A stretch of 20,883 bases of DNA from a virus, in IMG/VR virus record IMGVR_UViG_3300003886_000052, positions 1 to 20,883 of that record; one strand, given 5' to 3'. The notes under the pieces are model-generated. The model did no database searches. It was not told where the DNA came from and saw nothing but the letters and a program-made list of their open reading frames with translations. The position numbers were made by a program, and so were the translations under genes. This document shows, piece by piece, positions 1 to 5,856 of this stretch; the first letter of the stretch is position 1; every line of letters begins with the position of its first letter.

Positions 1-1
1 C

Positions 2-25
2 TATTCATTGGATGACAGTTTATGA
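2..25 (+). CDS. 3' end of an upstream CDS (partial)
   Basis: Only seven codons and a TGA stop are visible, reading YSLDDSL. The stop overlaps the ATG of the helicase in an ATGA arrangement, the same 4-nt coupling used at many junctions in this genome. That overlap is the only support. Another frame also ends early (TGA at 13-15), so the frame choice is uncertain and no function can be given. Confidence 0.3.
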   Translation, partial: YSLDDSL

Positions 26-1383
26 GCCAAAGTTGGCACCCCCATGAATATCAGCTAAGAGCTATGAAGCTTCTACTCTCGCAGGGGAGCGGAGGGCTTC
101 TTCTTGACCCCGGTCTGGGGAAGACTGCCATAGCCCTCGCAGCGTACAAGATATTACGAGACAAAGGGATGGCCCCAAAGGGGATGCTAGTTATCGCCCC
201 CCTACGACCCTGCTACAACGTCTGGCCTGACGAGATAGAAAAGTGGGCAGAATTCAACGACATAACTTATGCTGTCGTACATGGTGGAGATAAGGCTGCA
301 ATGCTCCGGGCAGATGTTGACATCCACATCATTAACCCGGAAGGGTTGAAGTGGCTATTCGCTGCCACAGCTTCGCACCGCAAGGAATGGACTATCCTGT
401 GTGTAGACGAGAGCACAAAATTCAAGAATTCTACCACCAAACGCTTCAAATTGATGCGGCCCCACTTCCCCAGATTTGCCCGGAGGTGGATACTGACAGG
501 TACTCCAATACCAAATGGTATAGAAGACCTATTCGGGCAAATATTCATATTGGACGAAGGGAGTGCCCTCGGCAAATATGTGACGCACTACCGGGCGAAG
601 TACTTTTATTCTAACGCTTGGGAGCCTTACAAGTTCTATGCCCAAGATGGAAGTTGGGGGAAGATTATGGCTAGGGTTGACCCACTGGTCCTTCGCCTAG
701 CTGCGAAAGACTATATAGACATGCCGCCCGTTTTACAAGAGCGGATATACGTCGACCTCCCAGAGACAGCAAGGGAGAAATACAGGGATATTGAAGATGA
801 GTTCATCACCCAGATTGAGGACGGAATCATCGTTGCGGCGAACGCAGCCGTGGCCGGAGGAAAGTGTAGACAAATCTGTAATGGAGCCATCTACACCAAC
901 AAGGAGCATGACTGGACGACGATCCACGATGCCAAACTTGACGCTATGGGAGATCTTCTTGAACAACTCGGAGGGGCTCCGCTTCTTATTATGTATGAAT
1001 TCAATCACGACAAAGAACGACTACTCGGACGCTTTGGCTCTTCAATCCCTATTCTTGGAGGAGGCACGTCGGCTGGAAAATCTGACCAGTACATACAGGA
1101 ATTCAATGCTGGGCAGCACCCGATAATGATTTGCCACCCTGCGTCAATGGCGCACGGCTTGAACCTGCAATCCGCTTGCCATCACATTTGTTGGTTCGGC
1201 ATAACTTGGAATCTTGAGTACTATGACCAAGCCAATGCCCGAATAAACAGACAGGGGCAAGAATTCCCAGTGTTCATCTACCACATACTCGCTAAGGACA
1301 CCCTAGACGATGTAGTGATGGATACTTTAGCTGAGAAGGACCACACACAGAAGAAGTTGTTTGCTTCGCTAACCACTTCTTGA
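22..1383 (+). CDS. SNF2-like superfamily 2 DNA helicase
   Basis: Predicted ATP-driven DNA translocase/helicase acting in phage replication, recombination or repair. Visible in order: a Q-motif-like stretch HPHEYQLRAM (residues 6-15); Walker A GLGKT (31-35, K34); motif II as DEST (129-132) rather than DEAH, which is common in phage SNF2-type proteins; motif III TGTP (159-162); motif V around HGLNLQ (378-383); and motif VI QANARINRQGQ (403-413) with the arginine finger. At 453 residues both RecA-like lobes appear complete. The ATG overlaps an upstream stop by 4 nt. It heads the rightward metabolic arm, and a gap with a promoter follows it. The family assignment is firm. The exact role (fork remodelling, recombination or transcription-coupled) is not readable from the sequence. 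Confidence 0.92.
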   Translation: MSQSWHPHEYQLRAMKLLLSQGSGGLLLDPGLGKTAIALAAYKILRDKGMAPKGMLVIAPLRPCYNVWPDEIEKWAEFNDITYAVVHGGDKAAMLRADVDIHIINPEGLKWLFAATASHRKEWTILCVDESTKFKNSTTKRFKLMRPHFPRFARRWILTGTPIPNGIEDLFGQIFILDEGSALGKYVTHYRAKYFYSNAWEPYKFYAQDGSWGKIMARVDPLVLRLAAKDYIDMPPVLQERIYVDLPETAREKYRDIEDEFITQIEDGIIVAANAAVAGGKCRQICNGAIYTNKEHDWTTIHDAKLDAMGDLLEQLGGAPLLIMYEFNHDKERLLGRFGSSIPILGGGTSAGKSDQYIQEFNAGQHPIMICHPASMAHGLNLQSACHHICWFGITWNLEYYDQANARINRQGQEFPVFIYHILAKDTLDDVVMDTLAEKDHTQKKLFASLTTS

Positions 1384-1393
1384 ATATAAATAG

Positions 1394-1422
1394 TTGCCTG
1401 AAGAGCGTCTCTATGGTATACT
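1394..1422 (+). promoter_or_regulatory. Candidate sigma-70 promoter for the 108-aa gene
   Basis: TTGCCT at 1394-1399 and TATACT at 1417-1422 are separated by 17 nt. A TG at 1414-1415, one base before the -10, makes it an extended -10 type. Transcription would start near 1429, about 33 nt before the ATG at 1462, with AAGGAG at 1450-1455. It lies in the first real intergenic gap of the arm, and a good terminator follows the gene. This suggests host RNA polymerase reads a short separate transcript. The call is from motifs only. Confidence 0.6.
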
Positions 1423-1461
1423 CTGAAATGCCCCCATATAACCCTAAGAAGGAGAACTAAA

Positions 1462-1788
1462 ATGGGAAAATCAAATGTTACGCCGCCGACCAAAGGTAAA
1501 GCTGACGCAAAGACGCCAGCAGCTGATGGTGAAAAGAAGCCCCGCGCCCCTCGGAAGAACTACGGGTACGCCAAAGGATCTGTCATCGCCCTAACGGATG
1601 GCGAACAAAAGTTCCGTGGCGCTCGTGCTCGTTGGTATGAGCATCTCCAGAAGGCTAGCGGCAAGACTGTGGAGCAATTCGCAGAGATCGCCGAGAAGGG
1701 CGGAGAGAAAGAGCAGCCTCGTGGCTGGCTCCGTTTCTTTGTTGAAGCAGAAGCCTGCACACTGACGCCGCCTCCGGCTGAAGCGTAA
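1462..1788 (+). CDS. Small basic Lys/Pro/Ala-tailed protein, function unknown
   Basis: A 108-residue protein I do not recognise. Residues 1-35 are a low-complexity, probably disordered basic tail rich in K, P and A (APRK at 29-32), resembling tails of nucleoid proteins. Residues 36-101 look folded: a KGSVIALTDGEQKFRGARARWYEH segment split around position 48, a helix near 68-79 and an aromatic stretch RGWLRFFVEAEA (87-98). The ATG has AAGGAG 6 nt upstream. It is the only gene in the arm with both its own promoter (1394-1422) and a clear intrinsic terminator (1795-1836), which implies high or early expression. A DNA-binding or host-takeover role fits but is inference. A long antisense frame over it is a shadow. 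Confidence 0.85.
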   Translation: MGKSNVTPPTKGKADAKTPAADGEKKPRAPRKNYGYAKGSVIALTDGEQKFRGARARWYEHLQKASGKTVEQFAEIAEKGGEKEQPRGWLRFFVEAEACTLTPPPAEA

Positions 1789-1794
1789 GCCCTA

Positions 1795-1836
1795 GAGCTC
1801 GGCTGGCCTTGTGTCGGTCGAGCTCGTTTTGTTTTT
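1795..1836 (+). terminator. Rho-independent terminator
   Basis: GAGCTCG (1795-1801) pairs perfectly with CGAGCTC (1819-1825). The stem extends inward through G-C and G-T pairs to a short loop around CTTGT, and GTTTTGTTTTT (1826-1836) follows at once. It sits just after the 108-aa gene and isolates it from the downstream genes. Confidence 0.85.
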
Positions 1837-1848
1837 GGAGAGGACTCT

Positions 1849-2010
1849 ATGAATACTGAGCAGAAATTAGCGGTAGCCAGACTTCTAAATCTCTTAATGG
1901 CTCTAGCGGTGAATGCAGACATGAGCGGCCAAGCCCACAAAGATATCTGGGCGGCTGCCGAAACATTTGGCATATCAAAGACTGATCTGTTGAAGGCTAT
2001 AGTCTTGTGA
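1849..2010 (+). CDS. 53-aa small protein, coupled to the glycosyltransferase
   Basis: The ATG has GGAG 8 nt upstream (1837-1840). The product is 53 residues, mostly helical by composition: MNTEQKLAVARLLNLLMALA (1-20), then a short polar turn, then a second helix around DIWAAAETFGISKTDLLKAI (32-51 region). The stop overlaps the GTG of the next gene as GTGA, so the two are probably translationally coupled. I do not recognise it. A small helical partner or regulator of the modification enzymes is possible but unsupported by homology. Good ribosome binding site and tight coupling argue that it is real. Confidence 0.7.
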   Translation: MNTEQKLAVARLLNLLMALAVNADMSGQAHKDIWAAAETFGISKTDLLKAIVL

Positions 2011-2828
2011 ACCTCTATATTATGACAAGAAACCGTGTAGGGCTTCAAAGAACCTACGCTTCAATACCGTGGTCCTGGCGGGACAAATGCTGGCTGGTCG
2101 TCCCAGAAAAGGAGCATGGAGTCCACTACACCTATAAGGGTGACGACCAAGCAAAAGAAATCCCCACCATTGCGGTGCCAGCCTCCGTCACTAACTACAG
2201 CGAAAAAATGAAGTGGATCATTGAAGACGGTATGCAAGACGGAAACGAATGCTGCGTCATCTTAGATGATGACCTCGTATTCAGCCACCAGTGGCTAAAG
2301 CCTGATGGGAAAATTGGGCTGAAAACATTAGAGGGAGAGACCACAGAACGGTTACTTTCCCTCTTCGGATATATGGAGATGTTACTTGAAGACACAGCAT
2401 TGGTGGGAGTCCACCCACGTCAAATGGGGCACATACAGAAGCCCCCCTATGTTGAAAACGGGAAAGTTATCTGCGTACAGGGGATTAATCGAAGCCTTGT
2501 GGGGGATATTCCTTATATTGACAAGTACCCTATCCTTTCTGACGTGGTGCTTAATGCAACTCTTCTAGCAAGAGGGCAGGGTAACAAAATCATTACTACA
2601 TTCTTTCAAGACTGGGGGAGCTGCAATGCTCCGGGCGGGTGTTCTACATACCGCACCCCCGAAATGCAAGCCGAAGCCTGTTACTGGCTAGAGGAGCGAT
2701 TCGGGCCTTACATCAAAGCTGTTGAAAAGGAGGCTAAAGATGGATGGTTGGGAGGTAAGCGCGTTGACTTTAGAGGTCAATGGAAAAAGCTATACAAGGC
2801 CGGAACTGCTGGCTTATTGGATATCTGA
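2007..2828 (+). CDS. GT-A-like glycosyltransferase, possibly of the TET-associated (TAGT) type
   Basis: Predicted nucleotide-sugar glycosyltransferase, 273 residues. It opens with a beta strand LYIMTRNR (3-10), as GT-A folds do. A DDD triad in VILDDDLVF (84-92) matches the DxD metal/nucleotide-sugar site. A C-terminal region with RTPEMQAEA (216-224) and a basic QWKKLYKAG (258-266) follows. The GTG start overlaps the previous stop by 4 nt. Its neighbours are a 5-hmdU-kinase-family protein, a MazG-like enzyme and a dUMP-hydroxymethylase-like enzyme. The most economical role is therefore adding sugar to hydroxymethylated or further modified pyrimidines in phage DNA. Glycosylation of surface structures is the main alternative. 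GT-like is reasonably secure; the base-modifying role is inference from context. Confidence 0.82.
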   Translation: MNLYIMTRNRVGLQRTYASIPWSWRDKCWLVVPEKEHGVHYTYKGDDQAKEIPTIAVPASVTNYSEKMKWIIEDGMQDGNECCVILDDDLVFSHQWLKPDGKIGLKTLEGETTERLLSLFGYMEMLLEDTALVGVHPRQMGHIQKPPYVENGKVICVQGINRSLVGDIPYIDKYPILSDVVLNATLLARGQGNKIITTFFQDWGSCNAPGGCSTYRTPEMQAEACYWLEERFGPYIKAVEKEAKDGWLGGKRVDFRGQWKKLYKAGTAGLLDI

Positions 2829-3588
2829 GCGTGAGCGGGTCCGACAGGCCAAAGAACGAGGGGACCCCCGACCTTGGTCATCTGATCTTGTGTTCCAAAA
2901 CACCTATTTCTGTAACGTTCACAGAGAAGACGATCGTGTTACAAGATGGGTCCGGGAAAACTATACTCCAGATATCTTCGGAGAGTACTATGAGGTTGCA
3001 ATCGTAGCTGCACGTCTCTTCAACAGGCCGGAAACGCTAGAGCAGATTAAGTTCACCCTAGTGCCCTCCCCCCACCTACAGTTGTGGGATTTGCTAAACA
3101 AGATGAAAGAAAACGAACAGCAAATCTGGAGCGGGGCGTATCTCATCACCACGCATGGCCGTAAGATGTCTAAGATAGACTACTGTGTGGAGCTTCTACA
3201 GAACTGTATAGACATCACCCCAGTCCATATGGAAGACCCCACCTGTGAGGGATACTTCCGTGCCTTCAAACGTATAGACGGTCTGGGCAGTTTCTTAAGT
3301 GCACAGATCGTTGCTGACCTAAAGAACACAGCACATCATCCCCTACAGGCAGCGACGGATTGGTACACTTTCAGTGCCCCCGGCCCCGGCTCTCTCCGCG
3401 GTCTGTCCTGGTTTCACAATCAAAGAATAACCCCCAGAGACTATCGTGGGGCTATCGAGAATGTGGCAGCCCACCTTGAATGGTCGGACTGTATGCAAGA
3501 CTTGCAGAACTGCATGTGTGAGTTCGACAAGTACTGTCGGGTCTTAACAGGTACGGGGCGGAGTAAGCGTAAGTATGCCGGGGTATGA
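2740..3588 (+). CDS. 5-hmdU DNA kinase / alpha-glutamyl-putrescinyl-thymine pyrophosphorylase family (helical domain) protein
   Basis: Member of the phage thymine-hypermodification family, 282 residues from the ATG at 2740. AAGGAGG at 2727-2733 sits 6 nt upstream, which favours this start over a TTG at 2722. Recognised features: a helix ending in ISERERVRQAKERGDPRPW (28-46), the signature FCNVHREDDRVTRW (57-70), a helix-hairpin-helix-like RIDGLGSFLSAQIVADL (178-194), APGPGSLRGL (213-222) and the C-terminal CMCEFDKYCR (258-267). Characterised relatives act on 5-hydroxymethyluracil in DNA, activating it for further substitution. No separate P-loop kinase domain is visible here, so the polypeptide may be only the helical, DNA-recognising part. 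It overlaps the glycosyltransferase by 89 nt. Family call is firm; the reaction is not. Confidence 0.88.
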   Translation: MDGWEVSALTLEVNGKSYTRPELLAYWISERERVRQAKERGDPRPWSSDLVFQNTYFCNVHREDDRVTRWVRENYTPDIFGEYYEVAIVAARLFNRPETLEQIKFTLVPSPHLQLWDLLNKMKENEQQIWSGAYLITTHGRKMSKIDYCVELLQNCIDITPVHMEDPTCEGYFRAFKRIDGLGSFLSAQIVADLKNTAHHPLQAATDWYTFSAPGPGSLRGLSWFHNQRITPRDYRGAIENVAAHLEWSDCMQDLQNCMCEFDKYCRVLTGTGRSKRKYAGV

Positions 3589-3610
3589 CGTAAAACGGCC
3601 CTACCAGACG

Positions 3611-3678
3611 CCGCTCGACAGCCAATCGCAATACGGCCCTTGCCTAGCTATGGCCCGGTTGCTCTGCTAGTCGAGTGG
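3611..3678. other. Intergenic long stem-loop
   Basis: In the 126-nt gap 3589-3714, CCGCTCGAC (3611-3619) pairs with GTCGAGTGG (3670-3678) over 9 bp with one G-T. Inside it, GCAA (3628-3631) pairs with TTGC (3659-3662) and GGCC (3635-3638) with GGCC (3652-3655). No U-tract follows, so it is a poor terminator. It could be a processing or stability element between the modification genes. The downstream TTTATAAAA (near 3694) is AT-rich but has no good -35. Nothing else is seen in this gap. Confidence 0.45.
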
Positions 3679-3714
3679 CTTACCTTAAAACCTTTATAAA
3701 ACAAGGGGTTACGC

Positions 3715-4029
3715 ATGTCAGAAGAAGAATTAGAGCGCCTAGCCCTCTTAGCAGAGGAGTGCGCAGAAGTGATAGTAGCTGTAGGGAAGATTCTACGGCA
3801 CGGGTATCAGTCATACAACCCTTTCCACTCAGAGTTAGGGAGCAATAAGGAACAGCTAGAAGCAGAGATTGCTGATGTTTGGTATGCAGTGAATCTTATG
3901 TTGGGGTGTGGTGATGTAGATATAGACGAAATAAATCATCACCTTGAACTAGCTGCGAAGTCTAAGCCCAAGTATCTGCATTACCAAAAGAGAGATATGC
4001 TAGACAGCCTCAAGGAGAAGGTGAAGTGA
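3715..4029 (+). CDS. MazG-like nucleoside triphosphate pyrophosphohydrolase
   Basis: Predicted cytosolic enzyme hydrolysing NTPs/dNTPs to the monophosphate and pyrophosphate. The 104-residue all-alpha protein has the MazG metal motif: E14-E15-x-x-E18 in LAEECAEV and E51-x-x-D54 in EAEIADVW. Its length fits the single-domain MazG-like phage family. AAGGGG precedes the ATG. Its stop overlaps the GTG of the thymidylate-synthase-like gene in GTGA. That pairing suggests it supplies dUMP from dUTP, or removes dTTP/unmodified pyrimidine triphosphates so that modified nucleotides are used. A broader role, such as lowering (p)ppGpp as proposed for some phage MazG proteins, is also possible. Confidence 0.9.
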   Translation: MSEEELERLALLAEECAEVIVAVGKILRHGYQSYNPFHSELGSNKEQLEAEIADVWYAVNLMLGCGDVDIDEINHHLELAAKSKPKYLHYQKRDMLDSLKEKVK

Positions 4030-4997
4030 TCATTGAAATTACAGGGCGAAATGCGCCTCAAGCATATATAGATGGTTTGTACAAGTTCCGTGCAGCAGCC
4101 AGATCAGAGATTACTCGGGGGGGAGAGGCGATGGTGCTTCCCGCTCCGGTCTTCTTAACGGTACAATTTCCTGAGGAGCGTCTACTCAATTGCCCTGTCA
4201 GAAGAGCTAACCCATTCTTCCACTGCATGGAGTTCGTGTGGATGATGGCAGGGTCTAACAATGCTCACTGGATATCTCGGTACAACAAGCAGATGATGGA
4301 GTACAGCGATGACGGAATACTCCGGGGGGCTTATGGATACCGATGGGCCAACCCAATCTTTCAGATACCGCAGGTTATTGAGCTCCTCCGCAAAGAGCCA
4401 GAAACAAGACAAGCTGTTCTGTCAATGTGGGATCCCGTACACGACGGGGCCAATGCCCAGACAAGCGACCGCCCCTGCAACACTCACATCTACTTTAGAG
4501 TAGATGAAACCGACTCCCTCAATATGACGGTATGCAACCGGAGCAACGATTTTGTCTGGGGGATGATGGGGGCGAACGTAGTTCACATGACTATGCTTCA
4601 AGAATTAATCGCCCTAGCCGCAGGATACAAGATAGGGATGTATCATGTGTTCAGCAATAATGTTCATGTATACACCAACCTCCCCCGGTTTGATGCTATC
4701 TACAACACGACCCTAGACGCTGACATATACAAAGGGATTAACCGATGTGAGGACCTCCTCCCTCTGATAGCTAAGGAAGAAATATATCACGAGTTTATTG
4801 AAGACTGTAAAGACTTTGTGGATGGGGCGGAGCAATTCCGTACTGACTGGATGAACGGGGTTGCCTACCCGATTAAGATGGCTTGGAATGATAAGAAAAA
4901 CAGGAATACTTGGATAAATGAAATCCTAGCAGCGGACTGGCACATCTGTTGTCAGGATTGGGAATACCGACGTCGGGGAAGGATTAAATTGAATTAG
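4026..4997 (+). CDS. Thymidylate synthase family, probable dUMP hydroxymethylase
   Basis: Predicted folate-dependent enzyme acting on C5 of a pyrimidine nucleotide, 323 residues. Visible: RGAYGYRW (100-107), nucleophile C151 in RPCNTH, NRSND (171-175), GANVVH (182-187) and HVYTN (214-218), matching ThyA's phosphate-binding, catalytic and nucleotide-binding stretches. The NRSND...WG..GAN...H block is typical of the phage clade that includes dUMP hydroxymethylases. The Asn in GAN (N184) argues for a uracil substrate, because dCMP hydroxymethylases use Asp there. The GTG start has AAGGAG 8 nt upstream and is coupled to MazG. With the helical-domain and glycosyltransferase genes nearby, making 5-hydroxymethyl-dUMP is likelier than plain dTMP synthesis. 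ThyA-like methylation cannot be excluded from sequence alone. Confidence 0.92.
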   Translation: MIIEITGRNAPQAYIDGLYKFRAAARSEITRGGEAMVLPAPVFLTVQFPEERLLNCPVRRANPFFHCMEFVWMMAGSNNAHWISRYNKQMMEYSDDGILRGAYGYRWANPIFQIPQVIELLRKEPETRQAVLSMWDPVHDGANAQTSDRPCNTHIYFRVDETDSLNMTVCNRSNDFVWGMMGANVVHMTMLQELIALAAGYKIGMYHVFSNNVHVYTNLPRFDAIYNTTLDADIYKGINRCEDLLPLIAKEEIYHEFIEDCKDFVDGAEQFRTDWMNGVAYPIKMAWNDKKNRNTWINEILAADWHICCQDWEYRRRGRIKLN

Positions 4998-5053
4998 GTC
5001 ACGACCGTAGGCTGGGGTATTATATAAATGTTGCTAACCCAAGGAGAATAATA

Positions 5054-5200
5054 ATGATTAAGGAAGAAGAAATGCAGGGCTACACTGAAGAAATGGAGAT
5101 GGGCAAATTTTTGAGCGACCTATATCGAGGGATAAACCATGTAAGGACGGGAGTTTGGCTTCTGGTAGTGTTGGAAGTAGCCAAGTTCGTGCTGTGGTAG
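5054..5200 (+). CDS. 48-aa small membrane peptide
   Basis: The ATG has AAGGAG (5041-5046) 7 nt upstream. The first 30 residues are polar and acidic (KEEEMQ, TEEMEMG). The C-terminus (residues 33-48, starting GVWLLVVLEVAKFVLW) is a short hydrophobic, probably membrane-inserting helix. It lies between the thymidylate-synthase-like gene and the DUF3310 gene, all in the same direction. Function unknown. A small membrane effector is possible, but no family is recognised. The upstream 56-nt gap has TATTAT/TATATAA (about 5018-5027), which may be a promoter -10, but no matching -35 is convincing. Confidence 0.65.
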   Translation: MIKEEEMQGYTEEMEMGKFLSDLYRGINHVRTGVWLLVVLEVAKFVLW

Positions 5201-5257
5201 CCCCCAATGAGTCTTTACGATTCAAGAGGACGAAGCGCGTTCTTAAAGGAGGGAAGG

Positions 5258-5596
5258 GTGGGAGCCAATGAACGACAAGTTGCCGGGACACACTACAAAG
5301 ACTCCTCTGCTCCCTGCCCACATTGTGGTACTGATCTTGAGCATTGGGATATTTGCTGGGCCTTTCGCTTTAATCAGTTTCAGTATTGTATATCTAAGTA
5401 CATTTGGCGTAAGAAGGGTCCGGGTGGCCGTCCCCTCCTCGATGATTTGGAAAAGGCGAAGCATCACCTTGAAAAATACATTGAGTGTGTCAAGGCAGAC
5501 GAAGATGTGGCAGCCGGGTACGGGCCAGACATTAACATGGCGCGCTTCGCCCAAGAGGAGGGAGGCGCAACACCAGATTATGTAGATCAAGATTAG
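5258..5596 (+). CDS. DUF3310-family phage protein with CPHC knuckle
   Basis: From GTG at 5258, 112 residues. AGGAGG at 5247-5252 is 5 nt upstream, so this start is preferred over ATG 5207, which has no Shine-Dalgarno and would add 17 residues. DUF3310 hallmarks: ERQVAGTHYK near the N-terminus (5-14), KYIWRKKG (47-54) and the DDLEKAKHHLEKYIE helix (62-76). Between them lies C20-P-H-C23-G, a single zinc-knuckle-like pair seen in one subset of the family. DUF3310 proteins are common in phage metabolic regions and are sometimes labelled nucleotide kinases, but the reaction is not established. It is the last rightward gene. A second frame (5268-5585) with a hydrophobic stretch overlaps it and is probably a shadow. 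Confidence 0.82.
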   Translation: MGANERQVAGTHYKDSSAPCPHCGTDLEHWDICWAFRFNQFQYCISKYIWRKKGPGGRPLLDDLEKAKHHLEKYIECVKADEDVAAGYGPDINMARFAQEEGGATPDYVDQD

Positions 5597-5612
5597 GGGT
5601 GCACGTTCCCCT
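5595..5612 (+). other. Short GC hairpin at the end of the rightward gene cluster
   Basis: AGGGG (5595-5599) pairs with CCCCT (5608-5612) around an 8-nt loop. It overlaps the DUF3310 stop codon. No U-tract follows, so termination is uncertain; it may mark or protect the mRNA end. Confidence 0.35.
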
Positions 5613-5622
5613 GCCAGCCCGA

Positions 5623-5735
5623 GATGCTCAACGGGTAGTGGTTAGCTCTGGGTGCGGCCGGAGTCAAGCATCACCGCACAACGAATTGTCGTAGAGTCGG
5701 AGGTGGCAAGCAGCCTTGCATACGATGCCGTTGAG
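5623..5735. other. Gene-free stretch with possible pseudoknotted RNA
   Basis: No ORF of note is found in 5597-5864. Local pairings: GATGCT (5623-5628) with AGCATC (5667-5672); CTCTGG (5646-5651) with CCGGAG (5658-5663, one T-G), leaving a 6-nt loop GTGCGG (5652-5657). All of that loop can pair with CCGCAC (5674-5679), a pseudoknot. Further on are ACGA/TCGT (5681-5692), GCAAG-CAGC-CTTGC (5706-5719) and a closing CTCAACGG/CCGTTGAG (5627-5634 with 5728-5735), which competes with the first stem. Individual 6-bp matches are expected by chance in this length. Only the combined nesting is suggestive. Confidence 0.35.
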
Positions 5736-5747
5736 AAAGACTCAATA

Positions 5748-5775
5748 TCGACGGATACAAGTGCAAACGTATAAT
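5748..5775 (+). promoter_or_regulatory. Candidate sigma-70 promoter for the tRNA
   Basis: A perfect -10 TATAAT at 5770-5775 lies 16 nt downstream of TCGACG (5748-5753), a 4/6 match to TTGACA. The start would be near 5782, giving a leader of about 83 nt before the tRNA. The placement in a gene-free gap before the tRNA supports it. The weak -35 keeps confidence moderate. Confidence 0.5.
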
Positions 5776-5856
5776 AGAGTTACGAGGACGCCGGGAAATT
5801 AGCATTGCACACACAGGCGTGACAGGAGGGAGAGACCCCACCGAATATTTTCTAGC

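Noticed and set aside
1560-2048. 162-aa open frame on the minus strand
   Set aside because: It lies antisense to the 108-aa and 53-aa genes and runs through a clear rightward terminator. Its composition mirrors the sense gene, and it has no credible start signal.
5268-5585. 105-aa frame with a hydrophobic segment overlapping the DUF3310 gene
   Set aside because: The AGGAGG is 15 nt from its ATG but 5 nt from the DUF3310 GTG, and the DUF3310 frame carries conserved motifs.
5620-5710. Second tRNA suggested by a GCTCAACGGGTAG-like stretch
   Set aside because: No acceptor pairing, anticodon arm or T-loop could be assembled into a cloverleaf.
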